A stretch of DNA of 64,000 nt, taken from the NCBI RefSeq assembly GCF_000725495.1, contig NZ_JNZD01000002.1:62001-126000 (forward strand), in the 5' to 3' direction. Below the pieces are notes generated by a model. It saw only the letters and a list, made by a program, of their open reading frames with translations, had not been told where the DNA came from and did not search any database. A program made the position numbers and the translations under genes. Positions 1 through 8,420 of the stretch are shown one piece after another (within the stretch, counting starts at the first letter, position 1; every line of letters starts with the position of its first letter). Source of the stretch: Streptomyces aureus. GTDB taxonomy: Bacteria > Actinomycetota > Actinomycetes > Streptomycetales > Streptomycetaceae.

Positions 1-588
1 GTCGTCGGACTGGTGGTGGCGGCGACCCGGGGACACCCGGCCGAGACCTTCGCCGTGATGCTCCTCGGTCTGCCCAACGTCGTCTGGCTCGCGTTCACGA
101 TCGGGCTCGGCGCCACCTGGAACGGTCGCGTGGACGGCCCCTTCGGGCTGCCGATGCCGCACGTCCTCGACGAGGTGCTGCGCACCCCGGACGTGTCCGC
201 GCTCAACCTCGGCTCGCTGGCCGACTACGACGGCCGTGTCTGGTGGCTGGTGGCCGTCGACGCCGTCCTGGTCCTCGGGGCGGCCTTCCTGATGGCGGCC
301 CGCTCGCCGGCCCGGGTACGGGCCTGGCAGCACGCCCTCCACATGGCCCTCGCGCTGGCGCTGACGGTGCTGATGATCTGCCTGCTCGGCCGGATCTCGG
401 CGAACTACGGTCTGTCGATCCTCGGCCTCGGTGACATCGGCGGCGGTCTGAAGGGCGAGCTGTTCATGAAGCCCCAGGTGTGGGGCGCGCTCGGCCTCGC
501 CGTGCTGTGGGGGCTGGTCGCCGGATTCCTGGGCGCGCTCCTGGCCAGGGGCGCGCGGCGCAGGGGGGAGATCGGCCCGGGCGGCTGA
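1..588 (+). CDS. streptophobe-like integral membrane protein, C-terminal part
   Basis: The reading frame is already open at base 1, so the gene starts upstream of the window; 195 residues are visible. They hold about four hydrophobic membrane segments (an N-terminal one, one around residues 80-97, one around 110-128, one around 160-185) separated by short Gly/Pro loops, and end in a basic Arg/Gly tail. Composition and layout recall the streptophobe family of multi-pass Streptomyces membrane proteins, whose role is not known. The stop lies 16 bp from the end of the convergent kinase gene. The family call is recognition by general appearance only; membrane localisation is well supported. Confidence 0.6.
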   Translation, partial: VVGLVVAATRGHPAETFAVMLLGLPNVVWLAFTIGLGATWNGRVDGPFGLPMPHVLDEVLRTPDVSALNLGSLADYDGRVWWLVAVDAVLVLGAAFLMAARSPARVRAWQHALHMALALALTVLMICLLGRISANYGLSILGLGDIGGGLKGELFMKPQVWGALGLAVLWGLVAGFLGALLARGARRRGEIGPGG

Positions 589-604
589 GCCCGGCGTGGT
601 CGTC

Positions 605-1603
605 TCAGCTCCGGAAGACCGGCCTGGCCCAGACGGGCGGCTCCGGCACCGGACCCGGTCCGCCGGGCACCGCCTCGGCCCGGCTGTCGGAGCCGGTTCC
701 GGACCCGGTCACCACACCGCGCGCGGCGATCCGCAGCGCGCTGACGAAGGCCAGGCACGAGTCGTACCGGTCGTCCGGGCTCTTGGACAGCGCCTTCGCG
801 AGGACGGCGTCGACCGCCTCCGGGATGTCGGGGCGCACGGAGGTCAGCGCCGGCGGCTGGTCGTACTGGTGGGCCCACAGCAGTGCCATGTCGTCCTCGC
901 GCTGGAACGGCGGCCGGCCGGCCATCGCCTCGTAGACGACACAGGCCAGGCTGTAGACGTCGCAGCGGCCGTCGGTCGGCTTTCCGGAGATCTGCTCCGG
1001 CGCCACGTAGTCGAGGGTGCCGACGAACTGCCCGACACTGGTGAACCCGGTCAGCGACAGGGACTTCTTGGTCAGTCCGAAGTCCGTGAGGTACACGTGC
1101 TCGGGATGGTCGCTGTCGGTGCCCTGGGCCACCAGGATGTTGCCGGGTTTCACGTCCCGGTGCACCAGTCCGTGGTCGTGCGCGGCGTCGAGCGCGGAGG
1201 CGACCTGGATGCCGATCCGGGCGGCAACCGTGACCGGCAGCGGTCCCTCGCGGTCCAGGAGGTGGCGCAGGTCGCGCCCGGCGACGTAGCGCATGGCGAT
1301 GTAGAGGACGCCGTCCGTCTCGCCCGCCTCGAAGACGGGCACGATGTGCGGGTGGTCGATGGCCGCGGCCACCCGTGACTCGTGGGTGAAGCGTCCGCGG
1401 AAGGTGTCGTTGCGGGCGAGTTCCGGTGCGAGGAGCTTGAGGGCGACCGTGCGGTCCAGGCGCAGGTCCTTGGCCTGGTAGACGACGGCCATGCCGCCGC
1501 GGCCGATCTCGCGCTCGATGCGGTATCCGGCGATCTGCCGTCCGATCAGCTCGGAGGGCCGTCCCGAGAACGGGCTGTTGTCCGCCCCGGACCTCTCGTC
1601 CAT
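605..1603 (-). CDS. Ser/Thr protein kinase, soluble, Pkn family
   Basis: A 332-residue Hanks-type kinase. Visible motifs in order: Gly loop GRGGMA near residue 34, VALK lysine near 56, HRDVKPGN with catalytic Asp near 150, DFG near 174, APEQ near 201, and the DVYSLACV helix that follows. The kinase domain ends near residue 285 and is followed by a Pro/Gly tail with no membrane segment and no PASTA repeats, so it should be cytosolic. It is the last gene of a minus-strand run, 34 bp behind an unknown protein that follows an FHA-ABC transporter. FHA domains bind phosphothreonine, so the transporter is the obvious candidate partner or substrate, as PknF is for Rv1747 in Mycobacterium. Confidence 0.93.
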   Translation of the reverse strand: MDERSGADNSPFSGRPSELIGRQIAGYRIEREIGRGGMAVVYQAKDLRLDRTVALKLLAPELARNDTFRGRFTHESRVAAAIDHPHIVPVFEAGETDGVLYIAMRYVAGRDLRHLLDREGPLPVTVAARIGIQVASALDAAHDHGLVHRDVKPGNILVAQGTDSDHPEHVYLTDFGLTKKSLSLTGFTSVGQFVGTLDYVAPEQISGKPTDGRCDVYSLACVVYEAMAGRPPFQREDDMALLWAHQYDQPPALTSVRPDIPEAVDAVLAKALSKSPDDRYDSCLAFVSALRIAARGVVTGSGTGSDSRAEAVPGGPGPVPEPPVWARPVFRS

Positions 1604-1637
1604 CAGCGGTCACCCCGCCCTTGGCCGGTGCCCGGCA

Positions 1638-2408
1638 TCAGTCCTCGCCCCGGTCGTCGTCGAAGGTGACCAGACGGGTGGGCTCGTGTCCGCCGGGAGG
1701 ACCTTCGGGCGGCCCGCCGGACGCGGATTCCCGCACGATCCGCGTCGGCTCCGCCTGGCGCCCGCGCGCCGTTCCCGGTTCCGGGGCCCTGCCGGGTTCC
1801 GTGCACCGGCTCGGCTCCGCCGCCGCGGCCGGTTCCGGGGCGGACCCGCTCTCCGGCTCCGGGGGCCCGTCCCCGGGCGGCTCGTGCTCCTCCGGCCGCC
1901 TCGGCGACTCGCGCGGGGCGGCCGAGGGGGTGGTCCCGGCCGCGAAGGTGCTCAGCCGGGCCCCGTCGCAGTAGACCCACCGCTCGTGCTCGCCGTCGTA
2001 CAGCCACATCGACTCGCCGTCGACGACCACACCGATCCGGCTGCCCTGCGTACGGGCCCGGAACGCCTCGGCCTCCAGCCGCCCCGCCGCCAGTTCCTCC
2101 GCCGCCTGCCGGTAGGCGGTGAGCGCCTGCTCGACGCGGGCCAGCAGCGGCCGGGGGTCGGCCGTGCGCGCGAGCGGACGGGTCGCCGCCGGCGGTACCT
2201 GCGGTACGGCGATCAGCAGGCGTCCGTCGACCCAGGCGGACCAGCCGTTCGCACAGAGGACGCGCCCCCAGTCGCCGAGCCGGTCGACGAGTTCGACCGG
2301 CAGCAGCGCGTCCAGGGGCACGGTGGGCCGGGACGGGTCGGGCGACTCCCAGGCGGGCAGCCCGTCCTGCGGAACGACGTGCGTCGGGCGGAAGCCGGGG
2401 CTCGTCAT
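1638..2408 (-). CDS. unknown protein between FHA-ABC transporter and kinase
   Basis: A 256-residue protein I do not recognise. Residues 1-170 look globular: a Trp-rich part around GDWGRVLCANGWSAWVDGR, a helical stretch near 85-115, and another Trp/Tyr-rich segment with the motif SMWLYDGEHERWVYCDG. The last 80 residues are Pro/Glu/Ala rich and probably disordered. There is no signal peptide or membrane span. It starts 6 bp after the stop of the FHA-ABC gene and ends 34 bp before the kinase start, so the three are almost certainly co-transcribed. A scaffold or regulatory role in that system is inferred from position only. Confidence 0.8.
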   Translation of the reverse strand: MTSPGFRPTHVVPQDGLPAWESPDPSRPTVPLDALLPVELVDRLGDWGRVLCANGWSAWVDGRLLIAVPQVPPAATRPLARTADPRPLLARVEQALTAYRQAAEELAAGRLEAEAFRARTQGSRIGVVVDGESMWLYDGEHERWVYCDGARLSTFAAGTTPSAAPRESPRRPEEHEPPGDGPPEPESGSAPEPAAAAEPSRCTEPGRAPEPGTARGRQAEPTRIVRESASGGPPEGPPGGHEPTRLVTFDDDRGED

Positions 2409-2414
2409 CGGCGG

Positions 2415-4757
2415 CTACTTCCGCATGACCGCGGGCTCGTGCCGTCGCAGCAGCCGGGCGACCAGCCAGCCGAAGACGACGGAGAGCACCACGAGCATGC
2501 CCATGTTGATCAGCCACACGCTGGTCGAGTGCCGGAACATCGGGTCCCCGGTCAGCTCGCCGGGCACGATCCGGGCCAGGCCGATGGTTCCGGCCATGGC
2601 GCCCAGCGCCCAGCGTGAGGGCACCAGCCAGGACAGCTGTTCCAGGCCGGGCACTCCGTGCAGTTTCAGCAGGGCCCCGCAGAACACCACCTGGACGATG
2701 GCCAGCAGCACCAGCAGCGGCATCGTCACCTCCTCCTTGCGCACCACGGCGGACACCAGGAGGCCGAGCATCATCGCGGTGAAGGCCAGCAGGGCCACGG
2801 CCAGGGTGATCTCCAGCAGCGGTGGCATCAGCACGCCCTTGCCGCCGGGGGCGTTGAGGTCGACGCCGAACAGGGCGACGAGGGTGAGCACGACGGCCTG
2901 GAGGACGGTGATGGTTCCCAGCACGACGACCTTGGACATCAGGTACGCCGATCTGGACAGGCCGACGGCCCGTTCTCGCTGGTAGATCGTCCGTTCCTTG
3001 ACGAGTTCACGGACCGCGTTGGCCGCGCCGGTCAGCACACCGCCGACGCACAGGATGAGCAGCGCGTTCATGGCCGTGTCCTGGGTCAGCTTGCCGCCGG
3101 CGAGCGCCCGGGCCATCGCGCCCATCACGAACGGCAGGGCGATCATGATGGCGAGGAAGGTCCGGTCGGCGCCGAGGGCGGCCGCGTAGCGGCGGACCAG
3201 GGTGCGCAGCTGGGAGCCCCAGCTCTGGGCCTTGGGCGGCGGTCCGACGAGCGCGCCGCTGCCCGCGTCCGGCACCCTCGGCTGCGAGGTCGACTTGTCG
3301 ATGTACTGACGGTGGAACGGCGAGTCCTTGTACTCCCCCGCCCAGTCCCGTTGCGTGTCGCGCTCGAAGGCCTCGAACGCCTCGGGCCACTGCCGGTAGC
3401 CGAAGAAGGGCAGGGTGTCGTCGGGCGGTCCGTAGTAGGCGACCTTGCCGCCGGGGGCTAGGACGAGGAGCCGGTCGCAGACGTCGAGGCTGAGCACGCT
3501 GTGGGTGACCACGATGACGGTGCGGCCGTCGTCGGCGAGGCCGCGCAGCATGTGCATCACCGAGCGGTCCATGCCGGGGTCGAGACCGGAGGTCGGTTCG
3601 TCGAGGAAGAGCAGGGACGGCTTGGTGAGCAGTTCGAGGGCGACGCTGACCCGCTTGCGCTGTCCGCCCGACAGACTGTGGATGGGCTGGTCGGCGCGCT
3701 GTTCCAGGCCCAGTTCGCCGATCACCTCGTCGACCCGTGCCTTGCGTTCCGCCTTGGCGGTGTCCTGCGGGAAGCGCAGTTCGGCGGCGTAGGTGAGGGC
3801 CCGGCGGACGGTCAGCTGGGCGTGCAGGATGTCGTCCTGCGGGACGAGGCCGATGCGCTGGCGCAGTTCGGCGTAGTCACGGTAGAGGTCACGGCCGTCG
3901 TAGAGCACCGTGCCGTGGTCGGCGGGCCGTTGTCCGGTGAGCGCGTTCAGGAGCGTGGACTTGCCGGCGCCGCTCGGGCCGACGACGGCGAGCAGACATT
4001 TCTCGCCGACGGGAAAGGACACCTGGTCCAGCAGCGTCTTGCGGCCCCGGTCCACCTCGACGACGAGGTCCTGCACGTCGAGGGAGACCTCGCCGCTGTC
4101 GACGTACTCCTGCAGCTGGTCGCCCACGAGGCAGAACGCGGAGTGCCCGATGCCGACGATGTCACCCGGTGTGACCAGGGCCCGCTGCACGGGCTGGCCG
4201 TTGAGGAACGTGCCGTTGTGACTGCCGAGGTCGACGATCTCGTACGTGCCGTCGGGCCGGGCCAGCAGTTCGGCGTGGTTCCGGGAGACGATCAGATCGT
4301 CGACGACGAGGTCGTTGTCGGGGGCACGGCCGATGCGCACGGTGCGCGAGGGCAGCGGCCGTACGGTGGTCGGCTGCCGGAAGGTGCTGGTGGCGGCCGG
4401 CATGGAGACGGCCGAGGGGCGCTCGGCGACGGGCGGTGGGCGTCGTACGAGGACGGCACGGGGGCCGTCGGCGGGACTCCCGAAGCGGATCACGCTGCCG
4501 GGCCCGACGCCCCACTCGTGGATGCGCCGCCCGTCGGCGTACGTGCCGTTCGTGCTGTTCTCGTCCTCGAGCGTCCAGTGATCGGCCTGGGGCCGCAGCA
4601 CCGCGTGGTGCCACGAGACCCGGACGTCGTCGATGACGACGTCGCACAGCGGATCGCGCCCGACGTGGTAGTCGTGGTTCGGACTCATCACCGTCGAGCC
4701 CGTCTCGGTTTCGAGGACGAGCTCGGGTGCAGTCGCCGCGACCGGCCTCTCTGCCAT
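2415..4757 (-). CDS. FHA-FHA-ABC transporter (ATPase fused to ABC-2 permease)
   Basis: A 780-residue single-chain half transporter. Residues about 14-105 form a first FHA domain (HVGRD near 31, STNGT near 68) and about 138-210 a second (RIGRAPDNDL, VSRNHAEL, SHNGTFLNG). An ABC ATPase follows: Walker A GPSGAGKST near 260, signature LSGGQRKRVS near 362, Walker B LLFLDEPTSGLDP near 382, switch His in VVTHS. The C-terminal 270 residues have about six membrane helices of the ABC-2 (ABCG-like) type. The order matches Rv1747 of Mycobacterium tuberculosis, which PknF phosphorylates; a kinase lies in the same operon here. Substrate unknown. The start is supported by a TAGAAT box exactly 6 nt upstream (leaderless). 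Confidence 0.93.
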   Translation of the reverse strand: MAERPVAATAPELVLETETGSTVMSPNHDYHVGRDPLCDVVIDDVRVSWHHAVLRPQADHWTLEDENSTNGTYADGRRIHEWGVGPGSVIRFGSPADGPRAVLVRRPPPVAERPSAVSMPAATSTFRQPTTVRPLPSRTVRIGRAPDNDLVVDDLIVSRNHAELLARPDGTYEIVDLGSHNGTFLNGQPVQRALVTPGDIVGIGHSAFCLVGDQLQEYVDSGEVSLDVQDLVVEVDRGRKTLLDQVSFPVGEKCLLAVVGPSGAGKSTLLNALTGQRPADHGTVLYDGRDLYRDYAELRQRIGLVPQDDILHAQLTVRRALTYAAELRFPQDTAKAERKARVDEVIGELGLEQRADQPIHSLSGGQRKRVSVALELLTKPSLLFLDEPTSGLDPGMDRSVMHMLRGLADDGRTVIVVTHSVLSLDVCDRLLVLAPGGKVAYYGPPDDTLPFFGYRQWPEAFEAFERDTQRDWAGEYKDSPFHRQYIDKSTSQPRVPDAGSGALVGPPPKAQSWGSQLRTLVRRYAAALGADRTFLAIMIALPFVMGAMARALAGGKLTQDTAMNALLILCVGGVLTGAANAVRELVKERTIYQRERAVGLSRSAYLMSKVVVLGTITVLQAVVLTLVALFGVDLNAPGGKGVLMPPLLEITLAVALLAFTAMMLGLLVSAVVRKEEVTMPLLVLLAIVQVVFCGALLKLHGVPGLEQLSWLVPSRWALGAMAGTIGLARIVPGELTGDPMFRHSTSVWLINMGMLVVLSVVFGWLVARLLRRHEPAVMRK

Positions 4758-4763
4758 GCCAGA

Positions 4764-4769
4764 ATTCTA
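4764..4769 (-). promoter_or_regulatory. putative -10 box of a leaderless promoter for the FHA-ABC operon
   Basis: TAGAAT on the minus strand ends 6 nt before the ATG of the FHA-ABC gene and no Shine-Dalgarno sequence is present. This spacing puts the transcription start at or next to the ATG. The same TANNNT-N6-start layout is seen at three other genes in the window. Confidence 0.5.
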
Positions 4770-4860
4770 ACGATTCGCCCACATACGCGCCTGATCAGCG
4801 TCCGGCTCTCGGACTGCGCGATCGGTCGGCCGGCGTCCGGCCGTCAGTGTGCGCGGACGG

Positions 4861-5271
4861 TCAGGCGGCGGAGATTCCCAGCACCGCGGCGGTGCGGTGC
4901 ATGCGCAGCGCGTCCACGGACTCGGCGAGCAGTTCGTACTCGGTGGTGTCGTCGCTGGTGGACACGCGCACGAGCTTTCCGGCGGCCAACTCCTCTGCCA
5001 CCAGCTCCTGTTGGTCCGCGTCTCCGCACCAGGCGCGCAACATCGTCGGGACGTCGGGGACGCTCTCGCCCACCGGAGCAATCGAGTTGGGCGGAAAGGC
5101 CGGGTCCTCGGGCTGCGGGTCGAGCCGTTCGGCCATCCAGGCCGCGCGGTCCCGCATCCACCACAGGGCCAGCGCGAGGGTCGGCGCGCGATAGGTGCCG
5201 AGGGGTACACCGACTCGCTGACCGCCGCACATGCCGTACGCGGTGACGTGGCACAGGAATTCGTCGTGCAC
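4861..5271 (-). CDS. small unknown protein
   Basis: A 136-residue soluble protein of unknown function. It has a hydrophobic start with CHVTAYGMCGG, a Trp/Ala helix (ALALWWMRDRAAWMAERL), an acidic middle with a Trp-Cys (LRAWCGDADQQEL), and a C-terminal helix ending RTAAVLGISAA. The GTG start is preceded by a purine-rich GGGGGAAG at the right distance. It is transcribed away from a 16-bp perfect palindrome 70 bp upstream, which could be its operator. I recognise no domain. Confidence 0.65.
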   Translation of the reverse strand: MHDEFLCHVTAYGMCGGQRVGVPLGTYRAPTLALALWWMRDRAAWMAERLDPQPEDPAFPPNSIAPVGESVPDVPTMLRAWCGDADQQELVAEELAAGKLVRVSTSDDTTEYELLAESVDALRMHRTAAVLGISAA

Positions 5272-5340
5272 GATCTTCCCCCATTGGCGTCGCTCGTCGC
5301 CGGTCCGGCCTCTCTTTCCCTGCGGCTCTTGGGCACCGCA

Positions 5341-5356
5341 CCGTGCAATTGCACGG
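5341..5356. promoter_or_regulatory. 16-bp perfect palindrome, candidate operator
   Basis: CCGTGCAATTGCACGG is its own reverse complement with no spacer. It lies in a relatively A+T-rich part of the 5272-5628 intergenic stretch, 70 bp before the small unknown gene read leftward. Nothing else was seen in that 357-bp stretch beyond the ribosome-binding sites. The binding factor is unknown. Confidence 0.45.
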
Positions 5357-5628
5357 GCTTGGTTGAATTGCCCTACTGCTTGAGTATCGTCACTACTGAC
5401 ACACTGTCACCATGTGATTCCAGCCAGTCTCTTGGCATATTCACCGCGGCGATTGGCCGAAACGGCACCGGCGGCGAAAGCGGCTCCGGGGCCGCGCCAT
5501 GACCCGCGAGGTAATCGACGCTCCGCGCACCGCCCGCCAGGCTGGTCGTACCGCTTCCCGGGGCTCGACACATGCCCGGGAAACGGACCTTGACCATGGA
5601 TACGTTCCCCGATGGAGGCTGGTTCACC

Positions 5629-6006
5629 ATGTCCGCGAGCACCGAGCGCTACGAGACCGCCGTCGCCCGCTACTTCGAGGCCTGGAACGCGGAGGGGCGG
5701 GACACCCTGACGAAGGCGGTGGCCTCCGCCTGGACCACGGACGGCACCTACACCGACCCGCTGGCCGACGTCCGCGGGCACGAGGGGATCGCGGACGTGA
5801 TCACCGCCGTGCACGAGCAGTTCCCCGGCTTCGTCTTCCGGCCGCTGGGCCCGGTCGACGGCCACCACGACACCGCCCGCTTCGGCTGGGAACTGGTCGA
5901 CCCGAAGGACGGCTCGGCGCCGGTCGCGGGCTTCGACGTGATCGCCCTGGACGGTGCGGACCGGATCCGGAGCGTGCACGGATTCCTGGACCGGGTCCCG
6001 GCCTGA
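5629..6006 (+). CDS. NTF2/SnoaL-like protein
   Basis: A 125-residue protein of the NTF2-like (SnoaL) cone fold: an N-terminal helix (YFEAWN), the tract WTTDGTYTDPLADVRGHEGIADVI typical of SnoaL-like domains, and the strand pattern FRFGWEL...FDVIALDGADRI near the end. Such proteins bind small hydrophobic ligands or catalyse isomerisation or cyclisation; the substrate here cannot be told. In-frame ATGs also occur at 5572 and 5596, but GGAGG at 5614-5618 lies 10 nt before the ATG at 5629, which fixes the start. The stop codon runs directly into a 26-bp tandem repeat. Confidence 0.85.
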   Translation: MSASTERYETAVARYFEAWNAEGRDTLTKAVASAWTTDGTYTDPLADVRGHEGIADVITAVHEQFPGFVFRPLGPVDGHHDTARFGWELVDPKDGSAPVAGFDVIALDGADRIRSVHGFLDRVPA

Positions 6007-6108
6007 CTCGCCGGGACCCGCTGCCGGTCTGAGTCGCAGAGACCCGCTGCCGGCCCAGGTCGCAGGGATCCGCTGCCGGTCTGAGTCGCAGGGACCCGCC
6101 GGCTGCCT
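6005..6108. repeat. 4 x 26-bp tandem repeat
   Basis: Four back-to-back 26-bp units (6005-6030, 6031-6056, 6057-6082, 6083-6108) of the form GAGTCGCAGGGACCCGCTGC followed by CGGTCT, with a few substitutions and a scrambled end in the last unit. The array begins inside the stop codon of the NTF2-like gene and lies between it and the convergent aldo-keto reductase. Confidence 0.85.
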
Positions 6109-6212
6109 GAACGGCCGGGCCTCCGACACGGACGGGGTACGCGTCGGGGGCCCGGCGCCGGCGCGACACCTCGACGGCGTGTCCGGCTCCCGGGCCCCTG
6201 GCCGGGTACGCC

Positions 6213-7205
6213 CTAGACCTTGGTCAGCTCGTCGATCCTGGCGAGTTCGTCCTCGGTGAAGTCCAGGTTGCCGACGGCCGCGACGCTGTCCTCCAGCTGC
6301 CGCGGGCTGCTCGCTCCGACCAGGGCGGAGGTGACCCGCCCGCCGCGCAGCACCCAGGCCAGCGCGAGCTGGGCCAGCGACTGTCCTCGGGACGTGGCGA
6401 TCTCGTCCAGGGCGCGCAGCCGGCCCACCAGATCGTCGGTGACCTTGTCCGCGCTCAGGAACGGGCTGTCGCTCGCGGCCCGCGAGTCCTCCGGGATGCC
6501 GTCGAGGTAGCGGCCGGTGAGCAGGCCCTGCTCCAGCGGCGAGTACGCGATGGAGCCGACCTGGAGCTCGTCGAGCGCGTCCAGCAGGCCCTCGTCCTCG
6601 GGGCGGCGGTCGAGCATCGAGTACCGCGGCTGGTGGATGAGCAGCGGGGTGCCCAGATCGGCCAGGATCCGGGCCGCCTCGCGGGTCTGCTCCGCCGAGT
6701 AGTTCGAGACGCCGACGTACAGCGCCTTGCCCTGCTGGACCGCCGAGTGCAGGGCGCCCATCGTCTCCTCCAGCGGAGTCTCCGGGTCGGGGCGGTGCGA
6801 GTAGAAGATGTCGACGTAGTCCAGGCCCATCCGGCCGAGGCTCTGGTCCAGCGAGGACAGCAGGTACTTGCGCGAACCCCATTCGCCGTAAGGGCCCGGC
6901 CACATCAGATAGCCGGCCTTGGTCGAGACGATCAGCTCGTCGCGGTGGTGCGAGAAGTCCGCCTTCAGGGCGTCGCCGAGGGCGGACTCGGCGGCGCCGG
7001 GCGGCGGACCGTAGTTGTTCGCCAGGTCGAAGTGGGTGACGCCGAGGTCGAAGGCGCGGCGCAGGATCGCGCGCTGGACGTCCACGGGCCGGTCGGGCCC
7101 GAAGTTGTGCCACAGGCCGAGCGACAGCGCGGGGAGCTTCAGGCCGCTGCGCCCGGTGCGCCGGTAGGGCATGTCCGCGTAGCGGTCGGGGTGCGGGGTG
7201 TACAA
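6213..7205 (-). CDS. aldo/keto reductase (YghZ / glyceraldehyde-3-phosphate reductase type)
   Basis: A 330-residue NADPH-dependent oxidoreductase with the AKR barrel. The N-terminus MPYRRTGRSGLKLPALSLGL is typical of the AKR14/YghZ group. Catalytic residues are visible: Asp in HFDLANNYG, Lys in VSTKAGY, and the His in FYSHRPDP. The cofactor end reads VLRGGRVTSALVGASSPRQLED. The frame stays open upstream, but a TTG at 7205 preceded by AGGAG with a 6-nt spacer gives a start LYTPHPDRYADM that fits this family. It is divergent from a LysR gene, with an inverted repeat in the shared promoter region, so LysR control is likely. Confidence 0.9.
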   Translation of the reverse strand: MYTPHPDRYADMPYRRTGRSGLKLPALSLGLWHNFGPDRPVDVQRAILRRAFDLGVTHFDLANNYGPPPGAAESALGDALKADFSHHRDELIVSTKAGYLMWPGPYGEWGSRKYLLSSLDQSLGRMGLDYVDIFYSHRPDPETPLEETMGALHSAVQQGKALYVGVSNYSAEQTREAARILADLGTPLLIHQPRYSMLDRRPEDEGLLDALDELQVGSIAYSPLEQGLLTGRYLDGIPEDSRAASDSPFLSADKVTDDLVGRLRALDEIATSRGQSLAQLALAWVLRGGRVTSALVGASSPRQLEDSVAAVGNLDFTEDELARIDELTKV

Positions 7206-7291
7206 CGCGTACTCCTGGGAGGCCGGGGGAACGGACTTCCCCCACTCTCGCCCGCCCGGCGGCCGGCGGTCCAACGGAAGGATCGGATGGC

Positions 7292-7314
7292 ATTGAGCGG
7301 TCCCGCTTCTCAAT
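7292..7314. promoter_or_regulatory. inverted repeat between aldo-keto reductase and lysR, candidate LysR operator
   Basis: ATTGAG - 11 nt - CTCAAT is a perfect 6+6 inverted repeat in the 160-bp divergent region. Dyads of this size with a spacer near one helical turn are usual for LysR-type regulators, which typically sit between themselves and a divergent target. Confidence 0.55.
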
Positions 7315-7365
7315 CGGTCCTCCGCGGGTGCGGGCCGCCCTCCCGCGGCGCCTACGCTTGCGCCC

Positions 7366-8259
7366 ATGGAACTGCGTCATCTTCAGCACTTCGTCGCCGT
7401 CGCCGAGGACCGGCACTTCACCCGGGCGGCGGAGCGGCTGATGGTGTCGCAGTCGGGCCTCTCGTCGTCGATCCGCGCGCTGGAGCGGGAACTCCAGGCG
7501 CCGCTCTTCGTCCGGACGACCCGCCGGGTCACCCTGACGGAGGCGGGTCGCGCCCTGTTCGTCGAGGCGGAGCGGATCCTCGCGCAGGTGCGGTCCGCGC
7601 ACGACGCGGTCGCCGCCGTGCAGGGCGTGCTGCGCGGCACGCTGTCCCTCGGCACCGAACAGTGCATCGCCGGTGTGCACTGCGCCCGGCTGCTCGCCGC
7701 GTTCCGGCGCAGGCATCCGGACGTGGAGATCCGGCTGCGGCAGGCGGGCTCCGAGGCGCTCGCGGAGGAGGTCGCGGCGGGCCGTCTCGACCTGGCCTTC
7801 GCCGTGCGGACCCGCGCCGACTCCGAGCACCTGCGCTCGGTCCCGTTGGCCAGTGAGCCGATGACCGTGCTCTGCCACCCGGAGCACCCGCTCGCCACGG
7901 CGGCCGTCGTCACGCCCGAGGAACTGGGCGCGGAGGACTTCGTCGACTTCCATCCCGACTGGGGTCCGCGGCGCACCACCGACGCGGCGTTCGCGGCGGC
8001 CGGGGTGCAGCGCACGGTGGCGCTGGAGGTCAACGACGTCCACAGTCTCCTGGAGCTCGTCCACGAGGGCCTCGGGATCGCCGTCGTACCCCGCCATTTC
8101 GGGCACAAGCCGGAGGCCCGCGATCTGACCGCGCTGCCCTTCAAGGGCGCCTCGGAGGGGTCGTACGAGACGGTGGCGGTGCTGCCGCCCCCGGACGCCA
8201 CGAGCCCGGCCGCCCGCGCGCTGATGAGCCTGCTCGAGGCCTCCCGGGACGGTGTCTGA
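7366..8259 (+). CDS. LysR-family transcriptional regulator
   Basis: A 297-residue LysR-type regulator. Residues 1-60 are the winged helix-turn-helix (ELRHLQHFVAVAEDRHFTRAAERL, then SQSGLSSSIRALE and FVRTTRRVTLTEAG). The rest is the substrate-binding-like effector domain (LSLGTEQCIAGVH, LDLAFAVRT, GLGIAVVPRHF). It is divergent from the aldo-keto reductase, the likely target. There is no clear ribosome-binding site; TACGCT at 7353-7358 ends 7 nt before the ATG, which suggests a leaderless transcript. Confidence 0.93.
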   Translation: MELRHLQHFVAVAEDRHFTRAAERLMVSQSGLSSSIRALERELQAPLFVRTTRRVTLTEAGRALFVEAERILAQVRSAHDAVAAVQGVLRGTLSLGTEQCIAGVHCARLLAAFRRRHPDVEIRLRQAGSEALAEEVAAGRLDLAFAVRTRADSEHLRSVPLASEPMTVLCHPEHPLATAAVVTPEELGAEDFVDFHPDWGPRRTTDAAFAAAGVQRTVALEVNDVHSLLELVHEGLGIAVVPRHFGHKPEARDLTALPFKGASEGSYETVAVLPPPDATSPAARALMSLLEASRDGV

Positions 8260-8420
8260 GCCCGCCTGTTCCGACCCCCGGCCCCGCCTGTTCCGACCCC
8301 CGGCCCCGGTAGGACCGGTACCGCCGGAACGCGCGGGCGCGGGTGCCTCGGGACGCGCGGACCTGCGCCCTTTAGGGACGCGCGGACGCGGGGCCGCCCC
8401 CGATGCGCGATGGTGGACCC

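Noticed and set aside
4861..5354. Alternative overlapping frames on both strands around the small unknown gene
   Set aside because: They are Arg/Pro-rich antisense or out-of-frame readings; only the 4861-5271 frame has a ribosome-binding site and balanced composition.
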